Positions 1 through 8,069 of a DNA stretch of 64,000 nucleotides are shown here, one piece after another. Location: contig NZ_JAFIWC010000003.1 in NCBI RefSeq assembly GCF_017163755.1, positions 124,001 to 188,000 of the forward strand, read 5' to 3'. The first letter of the stretch is position 1. Each line of letters opens with the position of its first letter. The DNA comes from Xanthomonas sp. Its GTDB lineage: Bacteria; Pseudomonadota; Gammaproteobacteria; Xanthomonadales; Xanthomonadaceae. The notes below the pieces were generated by a model. The model was not told the DNA's origin, did no database searches, and worked only from the letters and a program-made list of their open reading frames with translations. The position numbers were made by a program, and so were the translations under genes.

Positions 1-1737
1 GCGCAGATGGAAGCACGTGCGAGCGTGAAAGGCCTGACGTACGTGGCTTTCACCGCCACACCCAAGGCCAAGACATTGGAGCTGTTTGGCCGCAAAGGTG
101 AAGACGGACTGCCAAAGCCCTTCCATGTCTACTCGATGCGGCAGGCAATCGAGGAGAAGTTCATCCTCGATGTGCTGAAGAACTACACCACCTATAACCT
201 GGCCTTCAAGCTTGCACACAATGGGCAAGAGTACGACCAGCTCCAAGTAGAGCGAAGTTCGGCGTTGAAAGGGATCATGCAGTGGGTGCGCTTGCATCCC
301 TACAACATCGCCAGCAAGGTGCAGGTAGTGGTAGAGCACTTCCGCGAGAACGTGCAGCCGTTGCTTGGCGGGAAAGCCAAGGCGATGGTCGTGGTCGGCA
401 GTCGCAAGGAGGCAGTGCGCTGGCAGAAGGCCATCCGCGGCTATATTGAGCGGCAGCACTATGCATTGGGCGTGCTAGTGGCGTTCTCGGGTGAGGTCAA
501 TGACCCGGATAGCTTCCCCGATGCAGTCGCCGAATCGAATCAACTGTTGAACCCCGGGCTGCGTGGGCGTGACATTCGCGAGGTCTTTAAGGAGCCGGAT
601 TATCACCTGCTCCTAGTGGCCAACAAGTTCCAGACGGGCTTCGACCAGCCGCTGCTGTGCGGCATGTACGTGGACAAGATGCTTGGCGGGATCCAGGCGG
701 TGCAGACGCTGTCGCGGCTCAATCGTTCCTATCCTGGAAAGGACACGACGTACGTGCTCGACTTCGTCAACGATCCTGCCGAGATCCTGAGGGCCTTCAA
801 AACCTATTACAAGACCGCGGAGCTTGCGTCGGTCACTGATCCGAATCAGGTGTACGACCTGCGTGCGAAGCTGGATGCAGCAGGTTACTACGATAGCTTT
901 GAGGTCGAGCGCGTAGCGCGTGTTGAACTGGATTTTGCGGGTACGCAGAAGCAGCTGGATGCTGCCATTGCGCCTGTGGCCGATCGCCTGCTGAAGCGAT
1001 ACAAGGCTTTGCAGCAAGAGAAGATCGAATCCGAAGCCCGGGATGACCAGAAGAAAGCGAAGGCCGCCAAGGATCAGCTGGACGCTTTGATCCTGTTCAA
1101 GAACGACATGGGTGTCTATATGCGTCTTTACGCATTCCTTGGCCAGATCTTCAACTATGGCAATACCGACATCGAAAAACGCTTTCTGTTCTTCCGGCGC
1201 CTGATTCCGTTGCTCGAATTTGGACGGCAGCGCGATACAGTGGACCTTTCCAAGGTCATCCTCACACACCACACGTTGAAGGGCCGCGGCAAGCAACCGA
1301 TGGGCCTCAATCAGGACGGCAGTTACAAGCTGGCACCGATGGATGCGGTGGGCAGTGGATCAGTACAGGAGAAGCAACAGGCCTACCTGGTGGAAATCAT
1401 CGAGAAGGTGAATGGTCTTTTCCAAGGTGAGCTGACCGATGATGACCAATTGGTCTACGTTAATGGCGTCATCAAGGGAAAGCTTCTGGAGAACGACACG
1501 CTGGTGCAACAGGCGAGCAGCAACAGCAAGGAGCAGTTCGCCAACTCGCCCGACCTGAAAGACGCGCTGATGCACGCCATCATGGATGCATTCGAAGCAC
1601 ACCAGACGATGAGCACGCAGGCGTTGGACTCTGAGCGCGTTCGCGATGGGTTGAAGGACATCCTTCTCGGTCCGGCTCAGCTGTATGAGGCGCTGCGAGC
1701 GCGATCGCTGTCTGGAGAGCCGCCCCGACTCCCGTAA
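1..1737 (+). CDS. hsdR: Type I restriction enzyme subunit R (HsdR), C-terminal part
   Basis: This is the ATP-dependent motor/endonuclease subunit of a type I restriction-modification system, which cleaves DNA lacking host methylation together with HsdM and HsdS. The reading frame is open at the left edge, so the N-terminal nuclease domain and first helicase lobe are missing. About 578 residues remain. Visible are the SF2 helicase signature FTATPK near the left end and the second-lobe segment NKFQTGFDQPLL...QTLSRLNR (motif V/VI region), followed by a lysine/glutamate-rich helical C-terminal region of the sort that contacts the methylase. The gene ends in TAA. Its base composition is visibly less GC-biased than the genes downstream, which fits horizontal acquisition. 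The hsdM and hsdS partners would lie to the left. Family assignment is firm; whether the system is intact cannot be seen. Confidence 0.9.
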   Translation, partial: AQMEARASVKGLTYVAFTATPKAKTLELFGRKGEDGLPKPFHVYSMRQAIEEKFILDVLKNYTTYNLAFKLAHNGQEYDQLQVERSSALKGIMQWVRLHPYNIASKVQVVVEHFRENVQPLLGGKAKAMVVVGSRKEAVRWQKAIRGYIERQHYALGVLVAFSGEVNDPDSFPDAVAESNQLLNPGLRGRDIREVFKEPDYHLLLVANKFQTGFDQPLLCGMYVDKMLGGIQAVQTLSRLNRSYPGKDTTYVLDFVNDPAEILRAFKTYYKTAELASVTDPNQVYDLRAKLDAAGYYDSFEVERVARVELDFAGTQKQLDAAIAPVADRLLKRYKALQQEKIESEARDDQKKAKAAKDQLDALILFKNDMGVYMRLYAFLGQIFNYGNTDIEKRFLFFRRLIPLLEFGRQRDTVDLSKVILTHHTLKGRGKQPMGLNQDGSYKLAPMDAVGSGSVQEKQQAYLVEIIEKVNGLFQGELTDDDQLVYVNGVIKGKLLENDTLVQQASSNSKEQFANSPDLKDALMHAIMDAFEAHQTMSTQALDSERVRDGLKDILLGPAQLYEALRARSLSGEPPRLP

Positions 1738-1826
1738 GTGGTTAGATGGTTGGCTCACGTTGGCTATTTACTAATTGCTTTCAAACACCTTGACGCGTCG
1801 CGCTGTCAGTAGCAAAATTACTAAAC

Positions 1827-2054
1827 GGAGCCTAGAAACTCCGCTAACAGCGGTACCCACCTCCGACAAACTGGTGGGTTTTTTGTGTCTGCATGCTTCG
1901 CAGGTGCAACCGACGCGACGTTCTGCGTCGGGAGGGCGGTGAATACAACACCCGCAAGGGGAATAAGCCCGCCGGCTGTTAGCGGTTTCTAGCCTCCCGA
2001 CTTCCCGTCCGCCATTGGCGGCGGATGGCCACTTCATGGAACGAGGAGGCGACG
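1827..2054 (+). promoter_or_regulatory. Candidate structured 5' leader RNA of the 2055-2586 gene pair
   Basis: A long-range inverted repeat pairs 1827-1851 with 1975-1997. The core CCGCTAACAGC/GCTGTTAGCGG is perfect over 11 bp and is extended by CTAGAAA/TTTCTAG and GGAG/CTCC. It encloses a terminator-like hairpin (1855-1879 plus T-run) and a CGACGC/GCGTCG hairpin (1911-1930). A further stem (2008-2013 with 2020-2025) precedes the Shine-Dalgarno GAGGAGG at 2043-2049. The CCTCC at 1993-1997 could pair either with the 5' arm or with the Shine-Dalgarno sequence, so control of translation is possible. The structure is read directly from the sequence; a regulatory role is inference. Confidence 0.55.
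1855..1884 (+). terminator. Intrinsic-terminator-like hairpin downstream of hsdR, inside the leader
   Basis: The perfect stem ACCCACC/GGTGGGT (1855-1861 with 1873-1879) has an 11-nt loop and runs into TTTTTT. It could end hsdR transcription, or act as an attenuator for the following small genes, because it sits inside the larger long-range stem. Confidence 0.6.
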
Positions 2055-2369
2055 ATGTCGGACTACAGCGTGGACGATCTTGAAATGCCGGGCTACTTCC
2101 TGCCCGAGGAGAGCCAGTTCCGGCTGGCGAGGCTGGCCAACCAGCTCAATTTCCTGGCGCGACTGGCGCGGCCGCGTACCCCGGCCGAAGAGCAGGCGGC
2201 TACGCCGGAGATACGCATGGGCGAGCTGGCGTTTTGCATGGAACTGCTCGCCGAACAGGTGAACCTGGTGCTGCGCGAGGTGTCGTGGCCGGCGCGCCGT
2301 CAGTCGCCTTACTCGAGCCAGGATCATGGCGCCGATACTGTGGCCGGGGTGGCGAGGGGGAGGAAGTGA
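2055..2369 (+). CDS. Small XAC0095-like protein
   Basis: This 104-residue protein begins MSDYSVDDLEMPGYFLPEES and continues with an amphipathic helical stretch (FRLARLANQLNFLARLA, about residues 22-38) and a second one ending in LAEQVNLVLREV. There is no signal peptide or membrane segment. The ATG at 2055 was chosen because GAGGAGG lies 5 nt upstream; an in-frame ATG at 2025 lacks such a site and falls inside the leader structure. The GYFLPEES pattern resembles the xanthomonad XAC0095 family of unknown function; this is a memory-based match, not a search. One base separates its stop from the next start, so the two are co-translated. No function can be assigned. Confidence 0.65.
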   Translation: MSDYSVDDLEMPGYFLPEESQFRLARLANQLNFLARLARPRTPAEEQAATPEIRMGELAFCMELLAEQVNLVLREVSWPARRQSPYSSQDHGADTVAGVARGRK

Positions 2370-2370
2370 G

Positions 2371-2586
2371 ATGGCCACTTCATCCTTCGCCTTCGGCATT
2401 GCCTTGGACCAGGCGGACACGCTGGACCGCCTGGTGCGGACGATCGCCGCCCATGGCGACGTGATTGCCGCGGGTAGTGTTTCTCATCTGGATCAGCGAA
2501 CCTTGCCCGCGCTTGGCGAGGCGATCTATGACGCGGCGCAGGCGGTGCGCGGCATCCTCGATGAGGTGGCCAAGCAGAAGCTTTGA
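2371..2586 (+). CDS. Small hypothetical protein, helical
   Basis: A 71-residue soluble protein (MATSSFAFGIALDQADTLDR...) predicted to be mostly helical. A first helix around LDQADTLDRLVRTIAAHG and a second around LPALGEAIYDAAQAVRGILDEV suggest a two-helix hairpin. The start is supported by GAGGAAG about 5 nt upstream, within the end of the preceding gene. It lies one base after that gene and shares the structured leader. Similar small helical proteins occur in families in pseudomonads and xanthomonads; no function is recognised. Confidence 0.65.
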   Translation: MATSSFAFGIALDQADTLDRLVRTIAAHGDVIAAGSVSHLDQRTLPALGEAIYDAAQAVRGILDEVAKQKL

Positions 2587-2748
2587 GCGGCGCGGCGCAG
2601 TAGCGGGCTTGGCCCAGCTGCTCCGGATGGCATGCCGATCCGGCTGTATGCCGTGCGGTTACAGAGAAGTGTCTGCCTCCGTGGAGCGGCGCTTGAGTAT
2701 GCTTGGCCCCTGCCAGGAAACAGTGCGGCCAAGCGCCAAGGAACCACG

Positions 2749-3954
2749 ATGCAGCAGAGCGAGGAGGCCGCCCCAGGTGGCGGTGGAGTAGGCGGGCGGG
2801 CGATGCAGCACGACGCGCCCGCCATGCCGCTGTGGCGCATGTTGCGCCAGACGTTCGGGGTGGACCTGAAATGGTGGGTGCCATGCTGGGGTGGCGGCAT
2901 GGTGCTGGCGCACTTCCTGCGCGTCGGTTACGTGCCGTCGTTGTCGCTGGGCGATCTTGGTGTGGTGCTGAGCGCGGTGGCATTGCTCGGCGGGATTGCG
3001 TTGCTTGGCTTCCTGGCGGTGCTTGCGTTGCCCGCATGCGTGATCGGGTTCCTGGTCGGTCAGCATCTGCTGATCGTCCCGTTGAGGCCGAGACAGGACG
3101 ATGCGCCGCGTAAGAGCTTGAAGTCTTACTACCGCCGCGCGCAGCTCGCACTTGGCCGTCGGAAGGAACGCGTCTTCGGCAGTCTTTGGCTGTTCGCAGG
3201 AGCGGCGCTCCTCAGCGCTGGGTACTACGCCATGATGCTTGCCTTGGCGCACTGGAAGTTCGGCCGTCTGGCGACTTACGGTGTGATTGCCGGCTTCAGT
3301 GTGGGCGCCTTTGCCTTGATGGTGCTGCTGGTGCTTTCGGATGTAGATCGCGTACGGCGATTTTGGCCGGTCTTGCGCAAGCGTCGTGGCACCTTTTCGT
3401 TGATGCTGTTGATGTACTTAGTGTTCTGGCCGCTTGCTGCTTTTGCGGTCGGCTATGTGGCACCTCCAATCGGGCGTCTGGATTGGTTCTATCTGGCACT
3501 TGCAGCCTTTATGGTCGTCTTTATGCATTGGGTCTTGTATGCGACGCATCGGGCGGAGTTGTCCAAGCGCCTGCGCGTTATCGGACCCGCGATGTTCATG
3601 GCCGTTGCATACAGTGGCGCGCTGCTGGGGACAGTGGATATCACCGCGCGCAAGCTCGGCATCGGCATGCTGCCGGGCGTGCAGCTGCAGTTGACGGAGC
3701 AGGGCTGCCAGATCGTCAAGGCGGCTTGGCCGGCGGCGCAGTGCGAACCGGCGCAGCCCGCGTCGAACGTGTACGTGTTGCGCTCGGTGGACGTGTTGAC
3801 GCGGTTGGGTTCGGATTTCTACGTGGCGCCGCCTGGCGGGCTCGGCGACGAGCACGCCCCGCGCTTCCTGATCCCGGCGAGCCAGGTGCTAAGTTGGAGC
3901 CGGGTGGAGATCTCCAAGAAGAATGCCGTTGCGGCTGCGCAACCGGGCAAATGA
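2749..3954 (+). CDS. Polytopic membrane protein of unknown function
   Basis: A 401-residue protein with about seven hydrophobic segments: WWVPCWGGGMVLAHFL, two around VVLSAVALLGGIALLGFLAVLAL, then SLWLFAGAALLSAGYYAMML, a segment at VIAGFSVGAFALMVLLVL, LMLLMYLVFWPLAAFAVGYV, and FYLALAAFMVVFMHWVLY. The last about 100 residues (from GVQLQLTEQGCQIVK) are hydrophilic, contain two cysteines and look like a periplasmic domain. The ATG at 2749 was chosen for AAGGA just upstream; the frame stays open further left, and a second ATG lies at 2803. No family is recognised. Transport, sensing or envelope roles are all possible. Confidence 0.7.
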   Translation: MQQSEEAAPGGGGVGGRAMQHDAPAMPLWRMLRQTFGVDLKWWVPCWGGGMVLAHFLRVGYVPSLSLGDLGVVLSAVALLGGIALLGFLAVLALPACVIGFLVGQHLLIVPLRPRQDDAPRKSLKSYYRRAQLALGRRKERVFGSLWLFAGAALLSAGYYAMMLALAHWKFGRLATYGVIAGFSVGAFALMVLLVLSDVDRVRRFWPVLRKRRGTFSLMLLMYLVFWPLAAFAVGYVAPPIGRLDWFYLALAAFMVVFMHWVLYATHRAELSKRLRVIGPAMFMAVAYSGALLGTVDITARKLGIGMLPGVQLQLTEQGCQIVKAAWPAAQCEPAQPASNVYVLRSVDVLTRLGSDFYVAPPGGLGDEHAPRFLIPASQVLSWSRVEISKKNAVAAAQPGK

Positions 3955-4118
3955 GTGGGATAGCTGCCGCGCCGCGTAGGCGCTGAGGAACGTGTGTCAG
4001 CGAGCCCCGCCTGAGCTTGCAATGCCCGCATCGTACGCCTTCTTCGTCATGACACCCGGCAGCAGTCCTCTTCACGCCTTGCGTCGTAGGCTCGGGCCGT
4101 CCATGAGGAGATACCGAT

Positions 4119-4328
4119 ATGAGCAAGCGCGACGACAACAAGCAAGGTGACACGGTGGATACCGACAAGGCGTCCGGCGGTTCGCCAGCAGATCCTCGCC
4201 AGACGCCGCCGCAGTCCGATCCGAAGGCCGGCATCGGGCGCGAGGTGGGCGATCTGGAGGATCCGGATGCGGTGGACGAAGACGGCGCGCTGCCGGGACG
4301 GGCGGGCGGTGGCCTGGCCGGTGGTTGA
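4119..4328 (+). CDS. Small acidic hypothetical protein
   Basis: A 69-residue, very polar protein rich in Asp, Gly and Pro (MSKRDDNKQGDTVDTDKASG... to ...GRAGGGLAGG) with no hydrophobic core, probably disordered. A good Shine-Dalgarno sequence (GAGGAG) lies 8 nt before the ATG, which is the main reason to accept the gene. Nothing around it suggests a partner: 164 bp separate it from the membrane protein and 224 bp from the convergent response regulator. Confidence 0.6.
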   Translation: MSKRDDNKQGDTVDTDKASGGSPADPRQTPPQSDPKAGIGREVGDLEDPDAVDEDGALPGRAGGGLAGG

Positions 4329-4552
4329 GTTGCTTGGCCGCGCCGATCGCCTGTAGCCGGGTGAGGGCGCGGTCGTCCATCGAAGCAATGCGGTGCCGCT
4401 GCCGGTAACAACGGCAGCGGTGACGGACAGGGATGGGTCGTGCAGTCACTCCGACGCCGACCGCTCCACCATGCGCCGCCACATCGCGCATCTGCGTCGG
4501 CCGGGGCCGGTTGGCCGACGTCTGCCTTCCGTCTGCCTTCCGCCGCGCTTCG

Positions 4553-5320
4553 TCAGTCGCCAGTCCCGTTGGTGACCAACCGCAGGAACACCTCGTGCTG
4601 GTACCGGCTCATGCGCAGCTGCTGGCCGGTGTCCATGGTGACCACGTGGTGGCCGTTGAACCAGGGGTGGATGGCCTTCACGCGGCGCACGTTGATGATG
4701 GCCGAGCGGTGCACGCGGGCGAAGTGGCGCGGGTCCAGGCGCGCGGCGACGGCGGCCATGGTCTCGCGCAGTTCGTGGGTGGCGCCGGCCAGGTGGATCT
4801 GCACGGTGTTGCGGTTGGCCTTGATCCAGACGATGTCGTCCACGTCGACGAACACCACGTGTTCGTCCACGCGCACGGCGATGCGCTGCAGGTAGGCGTC
4901 GCGCTGGCGCAGCGCGTCCAGCGCCTGCAGGATCTGCGCGGGACTGTTGCCGGCGCCGCCCACCCGCGTCCTGGCGCGCTGCAGGGTGGCGGCGAAGCGT
5001 TCGCGGCTGAACGGCTTGACCAGGTAGTCCACGGCGTTGGCTTCGAAGGCGCGCACGGCGTACTGCTCGTAGGCGGTGACGAACACGGTGGCGGGCATGC
5101 GTTCGGCGCCGATCTGCGCGACCACGTCCATGCCGGTCATTTCCGGCATCTGGATGTCCAGGAACACCAGGTCCGGGGAGTGCTCGCGGATCGCGGCCAC
5201 TGCGGCGGCGCCGTCGCCGCATTCGCCCAGCAGTTCGATGTCGGCCTGTTCGCGCAGCAGGCGCACGATGGCGTGGCGCGCGATCGGTTCGTCGTCGATG
5301 ACCAGCGCGGTCAGGCTCAT
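4553..5320 (-). CDS. LytTR-family response regulator
   Basis: A 255-residue response regulator that receives phosphate from the sensor encoded just upstream and binds DNA through a LytTR domain. The receiver domain spans about residues 4-115, with the acidic pair D9/D10, phospho-acceptor D55 in LVFLDIQMPE, T82 and K102 (DYLVKPF). The C-terminal half carries the LytTR signature (VDDIVWIKANRNTVQIHL... and FARVHRSAIINVRRVKAI). The start MSLTALVIDDEP was chosen because it overlaps the sensor's stop by 4 nt (ATGA), the usual arrangement for translational coupling. It matches the AlgR/LytR/YehT group in architecture; its target genes are unknown. Confidence 0.92.
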   Translation of the reverse strand: MSLTALVIDDEPIARHAIVRLLREQADIELLGECGDGAAAVAAIREHSPDLVFLDIQMPEMTGMDVVAQIGAERMPATVFVTAYEQYAVRAFEANAVDYLVKPFSRERFAATLQRARTRVGGAGNSPAQILQALDALRQRDAYLQRIAVRVDEHVVFVDVDDIVWIKANRNTVQIHLAGATHELRETMAAVAARLDPRHFARVHRSAIINVRRVKAIHPWFNGHHVVTMDTGQQLRMSRYQHEVFLRLVTNGTGD

Positions 5321-6420
5321 GCGGGCACGTGCTCCGGCGCGCCTTCGGCATCTTCCAGTTCGCGGAACGGCAGGCGCACGCGGCACACCACGCCCTGCGG
5401 CCAGGTGATGTCCAGGCGGATCTGCGCGTCATCGCCGTACAGTTCCTTCAGCCGCAGCCGGGTGTTGGACAGGCCGATGCCGTGGCCGGCGGGTTCGCTA
5501 CTGGTGTCCAGGGTGCTGTTGCGGTTGCGCACTTCGATCCAGATGTGGCCGTCCTCGCGGCGGCTCTCGATCTCTACGCGGTCGGCGCCGGCGTGGCGGC
5601 CGATGCCGTGCTGGATGGCGTTCTCCACGATCGGCTGCAGCATCAGGCTGGGCACGGCGCAGTCCAGCGTGGCCGGGTCGATGTACAGGCGCGTGCTCAG
5701 GCGGTCGCCGAAGCGCTTGCGCTGGATGCCCAGGTACAGGTCGAGCAGGGTGAGCTCGTGGCGCAGGGTGATCTCTTCGCCATCGAATTCCTCCAGCAGC
5801 GCGCGCAGCAGTTCGCTCAGGCGCAGCAGCATGTCCTCGGCCGAGGCGGTGTCCTCGTCTAGCAGGGTCACGATGGCGTGCAGCGTGTTGAACAGGAAAT
5901 GCGGCTGCAGCTGGGTCTTGAGCGCCTGCAGCCGCGATTGCGCCAGTTGCGTGGCCAGGCGCCCGGCCTCCAGTTCGCGGCGGTCGCTCTCGCTGCGGTA
6001 GTGCAGCGCCTGCTGGATGGCCAGCAGGCCCCAGTAGGTGAGCAGGCCGATGGCGAAGTGCTTGCTGAGGAACTGCCAGAGCTGCTCGGAGAAGTCGCCC
6101 TTGGAGACGAACGCGCCGGCGATCATCGCCAGCAGGGTGACGCCGCCGCTGGCGAGCAGTTGCGGGCCCAGCGAACGCAGCCGCAGCGGCGGGCGGATCG
6201 GGTAGCGCTCGCCCAGGCGGAACACCAGCGGCGCCAGCGCGGCCCAGGTGTACCACTGGATCATCGACCAGCGCATGTATTCGGTCAGCGCCCAGCGGTG
6301 GCTGCCGCTGTTGACCATGTCGTACAGGTAGCCCTGCACGGTGAAGGCGACGACCACCGCCGTCCACAAGCTCAGGTATCGGGTCAGGCCGATTTCCGTG
6401 GAACCCAGGCGGATGTTCAT
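5317..6420 (-). CDS. LytS/YehU-type sensor histidine kinase
   Basis: A 367-residue inner-membrane kinase. The first about 135 residues hold four hydrophobic segments (for example LWTAVVVAFTVQGYLY, YTWAALAPLVFRLG, LLASGGVTLLAMIAGAFV, AIGLLTYWGLLAI), with no large extracytoplasmic sensor domain. The His_kinase domain follows, with phospho-accepting H174 in LKTQLQPHFLFNTLHAI. The ATPase has an N-box (LQPIVENAIQHG, about 256-267) and a G-box (GHGIGLSNTRLRL, about 314). It overlaps the response regulator by 4 nt, so the two form one system. The signal sensed is not deducible. Confidence 0.92.
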   Translation of the reverse strand: MNIRLGSTEIGLTRYLSLWTAVVVAFTVQGYLYDMVNSGSHRWALTEYMRWSMIQWYTWAALAPLVFRLGERYPIRPPLRLRSLGPQLLASGGVTLLAMIAGAFVSKGDFSEQLWQFLSKHFAIGLLTYWGLLAIQQALHYRSESDRRELEAGRLATQLAQSRLQALKTQLQPHFLFNTLHAIVTLLDEDTASAEDMLLRLSELLRALLEEFDGEEITLRHELTLLDLYLGIQRKRFGDRLSTRLYIDPATLDCAVPSLMLQPIVENAIQHGIGRHAGADRVEIESRREDGHIWIEVRNRNSTLDTSSEPAGHGIGLSNTRLRLKELYGDDAQIRLDITWPQGVVCRVRLPFRELEDAEGAPEHVPA

Positions 6421-6628
6421 GGGGCGGCGCTCGGACGGGATGCGCCGATGCTAAGCGCCGCCGCGCGCGCTGAGAAGCGCTGTGGCCGATGGCTACGATT
6501 GGTCACGGCCGCGCGACGATTCGTCCCGGATCGCTTTGCGGCAGGCGGGGGGTGCGCGCCAGATGTGCGCAACGGTCCCGCGGCGGCATGCGTGCGGGGC
6601 GGTTCCCTTTCTGCCGGAGATCGTCGCC

Positions 6629-7012
6629 ATGCGCTTGTTCCGTACCGTAGTGCTCGCCAGTTCGCTGTTCGTTGTGGCCGCCGCCGCCCAGGCGCAGGAC
6701 GAGGGCCGGCTGCACTATCTGCAGCTGGTCAACCGAGCGCACGACAGCGTGACCTCGCTGGCGGTGGCCCACGCCGGCAGCGGCGCGTTCCGCGCCATCG
6801 CCGCCGACCCGCTGCGCGGCGGCGGCGACTCGGCCACGGTCGGCATCGCCGGCGCGGGCTGCCGCTACGACCTGCGCTTCGGCTTCAGCGACGGCCGCAC
6901 GCTGGTCTACAAGGACCTGGACGTGTGCCGGAACGTCCTGGTGCGCATCCGCCCGCTGCCGCGCAAGGCGGCCGGCACGCCGATGCAGTTCGTGGCGTCG
7001 ATGGGGCGCTAG
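6629..7012 (+). CDS. Small secreted protein of unknown function
   Basis: A 127-residue protein with a clear Sec signal peptide (MRLFRTVVLASSLFVVAAAA, cleavage likely after AQAQ). The mature part contains two cysteines (in AGCRYDLRFGF and DVCRNVLV) that could form a disulfide. The ATG at 6629 was chosen because it places the signal peptide at the N-terminus and has GGAGA upstream; the frame extends further left without a signal peptide. Its stop codon TAG is part of the CTAG target of the adjacent IS481 element, so the insertion leaves the protein unchanged. The family looks periplasmic; no function is recognised. Confidence 0.75.
   Translation: MRLFRTVVLASSLFVVAAAAQAQDEGRLHYLQLVNRAHDSVTSLAVAHAGSGAFRAIAADPLRGGGDSATVGIAGAGCRYDLRFGFSDGRTLVYKDLDVCRNVLVRIRPLPRKAAGTPMQFVASMGR
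7009..7012. repeat. CTAG target-site duplication, left copy
   Basis: CTAG here and at 8038-8041 flank the IS481 element. The left copy supplies the TAG stop codon of the secreted-protein gene. Confidence 0.75.
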
Positions 7013-8037
7013 CTGTGATCTCTCAGTAGGTTGTTCATCCGGGGCATCCCAGGAAGATGGGGGTTACCAAGCCAACCCAGCGCCCAGGAGCCCCGGATGA
7101 ACCTGCATGAACATGCCCGTTTGAGCCCTCGCGGTCGAGCCCTGCTCGTGGATCGCATCCTTGTTCAGGGATTGCGTGTGGAAGAAGCGGCGCATGCGGC
7201 AGGCGTGAGCGTGCGCACCGCCTACACGTGGCTCAAGCGATTCAGGCAGGAAGGTGCCGAAGGCTTGGCCGACCGCTCTTCACGCCCACACGCCTGCCCG
7301 CACGCGACGCGGCCAGAGTGGGTGGAACAGGTCCTGGAGCAGCGCCGGGCACGCCATAGCTACCGGCAGATCGCCCAGCACGTGCCGGTGGCACCCAGCA
7401 CGATCGCCCGGCTGTTGCGCCGCGCCGGCCTGCACCGGCTGGCCGAGCTGCAGCCGGCACCGCCGCAGAACCGCTACGAGTACGCCCGACCCGGCCAACT
7501 GCTGCATCTGGACATCAAGAAGCTCGGCCGGTTCCGTCAACCCGGTCATCGGGTCACGGGCGATCGTCAGGTGACCTCCGATGGCGCTGGCTGGGAGTAT
7601 GTCCATCTGGCCATCGACGATCATTCACGCCTGGCATTTGGCTCCATCGAGCCGGACGAGCGTGGGGCCAGCGCCTGCAGGGCCCTGTTGCAGGCGCTGC
7701 GCTACTACCGGGCCATGGGGGTGCGCGTCGAGCGCGTGCTGACCGACAACGGCGCGTGCTACCGCTCGCGCCGCTTCCGCCGACTTATCCGCCGGCTCGG
7801 CATGCGCCACCTACGCACGCGCCCCTACACGCCGCGCACCAACGGCAAGGCCGAGCGACTGGTTCAGACCTGCCTGCGCGAATGGGCCTATGCGCGCTCG
7901 TATGCCTGCTCTGAGCAACGCGCCAGCGCCTTCATCCCTTGGCTGCACCACTACAACTGGCACCGACCACACGCCACCCTCGGCTACGTACCCCCCATCT
8001 CACGCATCACACTGAACAACCTGGTGGGTTTACACAG
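7013..8037 (+). mobile_element. Intact IS481-family insertion sequence
   Basis: A 1025-bp element bounded by imperfect 25-bp terminal inverted repeats (7013-7037 and 8013-8037). Both begin CTGTG and end AGGTTGTTCA in the same orientation toward the element's interior, with 18 of 25 positions matching. It encodes one uninterrupted DDE transposase. The flanking CTAG direct repeats match the CTAG target preference known for IS481-type elements. Because the site is palindromic, the ends could be shifted by a base or two. The complete ORF, good ends and clean duplication suggest a recent insertion. Confidence 0.85.
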
Positions 8038-8041
8038 CTAG
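7097..8041 (+). CDS. IS481-family transposase
   Basis: A 314-residue transposase that cuts and joins the element's ends. An N-terminal helix-turn-helix (EEAAHAAGVSVRTAYTWLKRF, about 29-49) and a second HTH (SYRQIAQHVPVAPSTIARLL, about 88-107) precede an rve/integrase core with the catalytic triad D139 (HLDIKKL), D217 (VLTDNGACY) and E253 (NGKAERLVQ). Length is normal for the family. The ATG at 7097 follows AGGAG by 6 nt. The last two codons are completed by the target duplication: the element ends at 8037 inside AG, and the C plus TAG come from the CTAG at 8038-8041. Confidence 0.92.
   Translation: MNLHEHARLSPRGRALLVDRILVQGLRVEEAAHAAGVSVRTAYTWLKRFRQEGAEGLADRSSRPHACPHATRPEWVEQVLEQRRARHSYRQIAQHVPVAPSTIARLLRRAGLHRLAELQPAPPQNRYEYARPGQLLHLDIKKLGRFRQPGHRVTGDRQVTSDGAGWEYVHLAIDDHSRLAFGSIEPDERGASACRALLQALRYYRAMGVRVERVLTDNGACYRSRRFRRLIRRLGMRHLRTRPYTPRTNGKAERLVQTCLREWAYARSYACSEQRASAFIPWLHHYNWHRPHATLGYVPPISRITLNNLVGLHS
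8038..8041. repeat. CTAG target-site duplication, right copy
   Basis: The right-hand copy of the target. It contributes the third base of the last serine codon and the stop codon of the transposase gene. Confidence 0.75.
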
Positions 8042-8069
8042 CGAGCGGCCGGCATAGTCCAGCGCTTTT

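Noticed and set aside
4433-6001. A long plus-strand frame opposite the two-component genes.
   Set aside because: Its translation is low-complexity and the opposite strand carries unmistakable receiver and kinase motifs.
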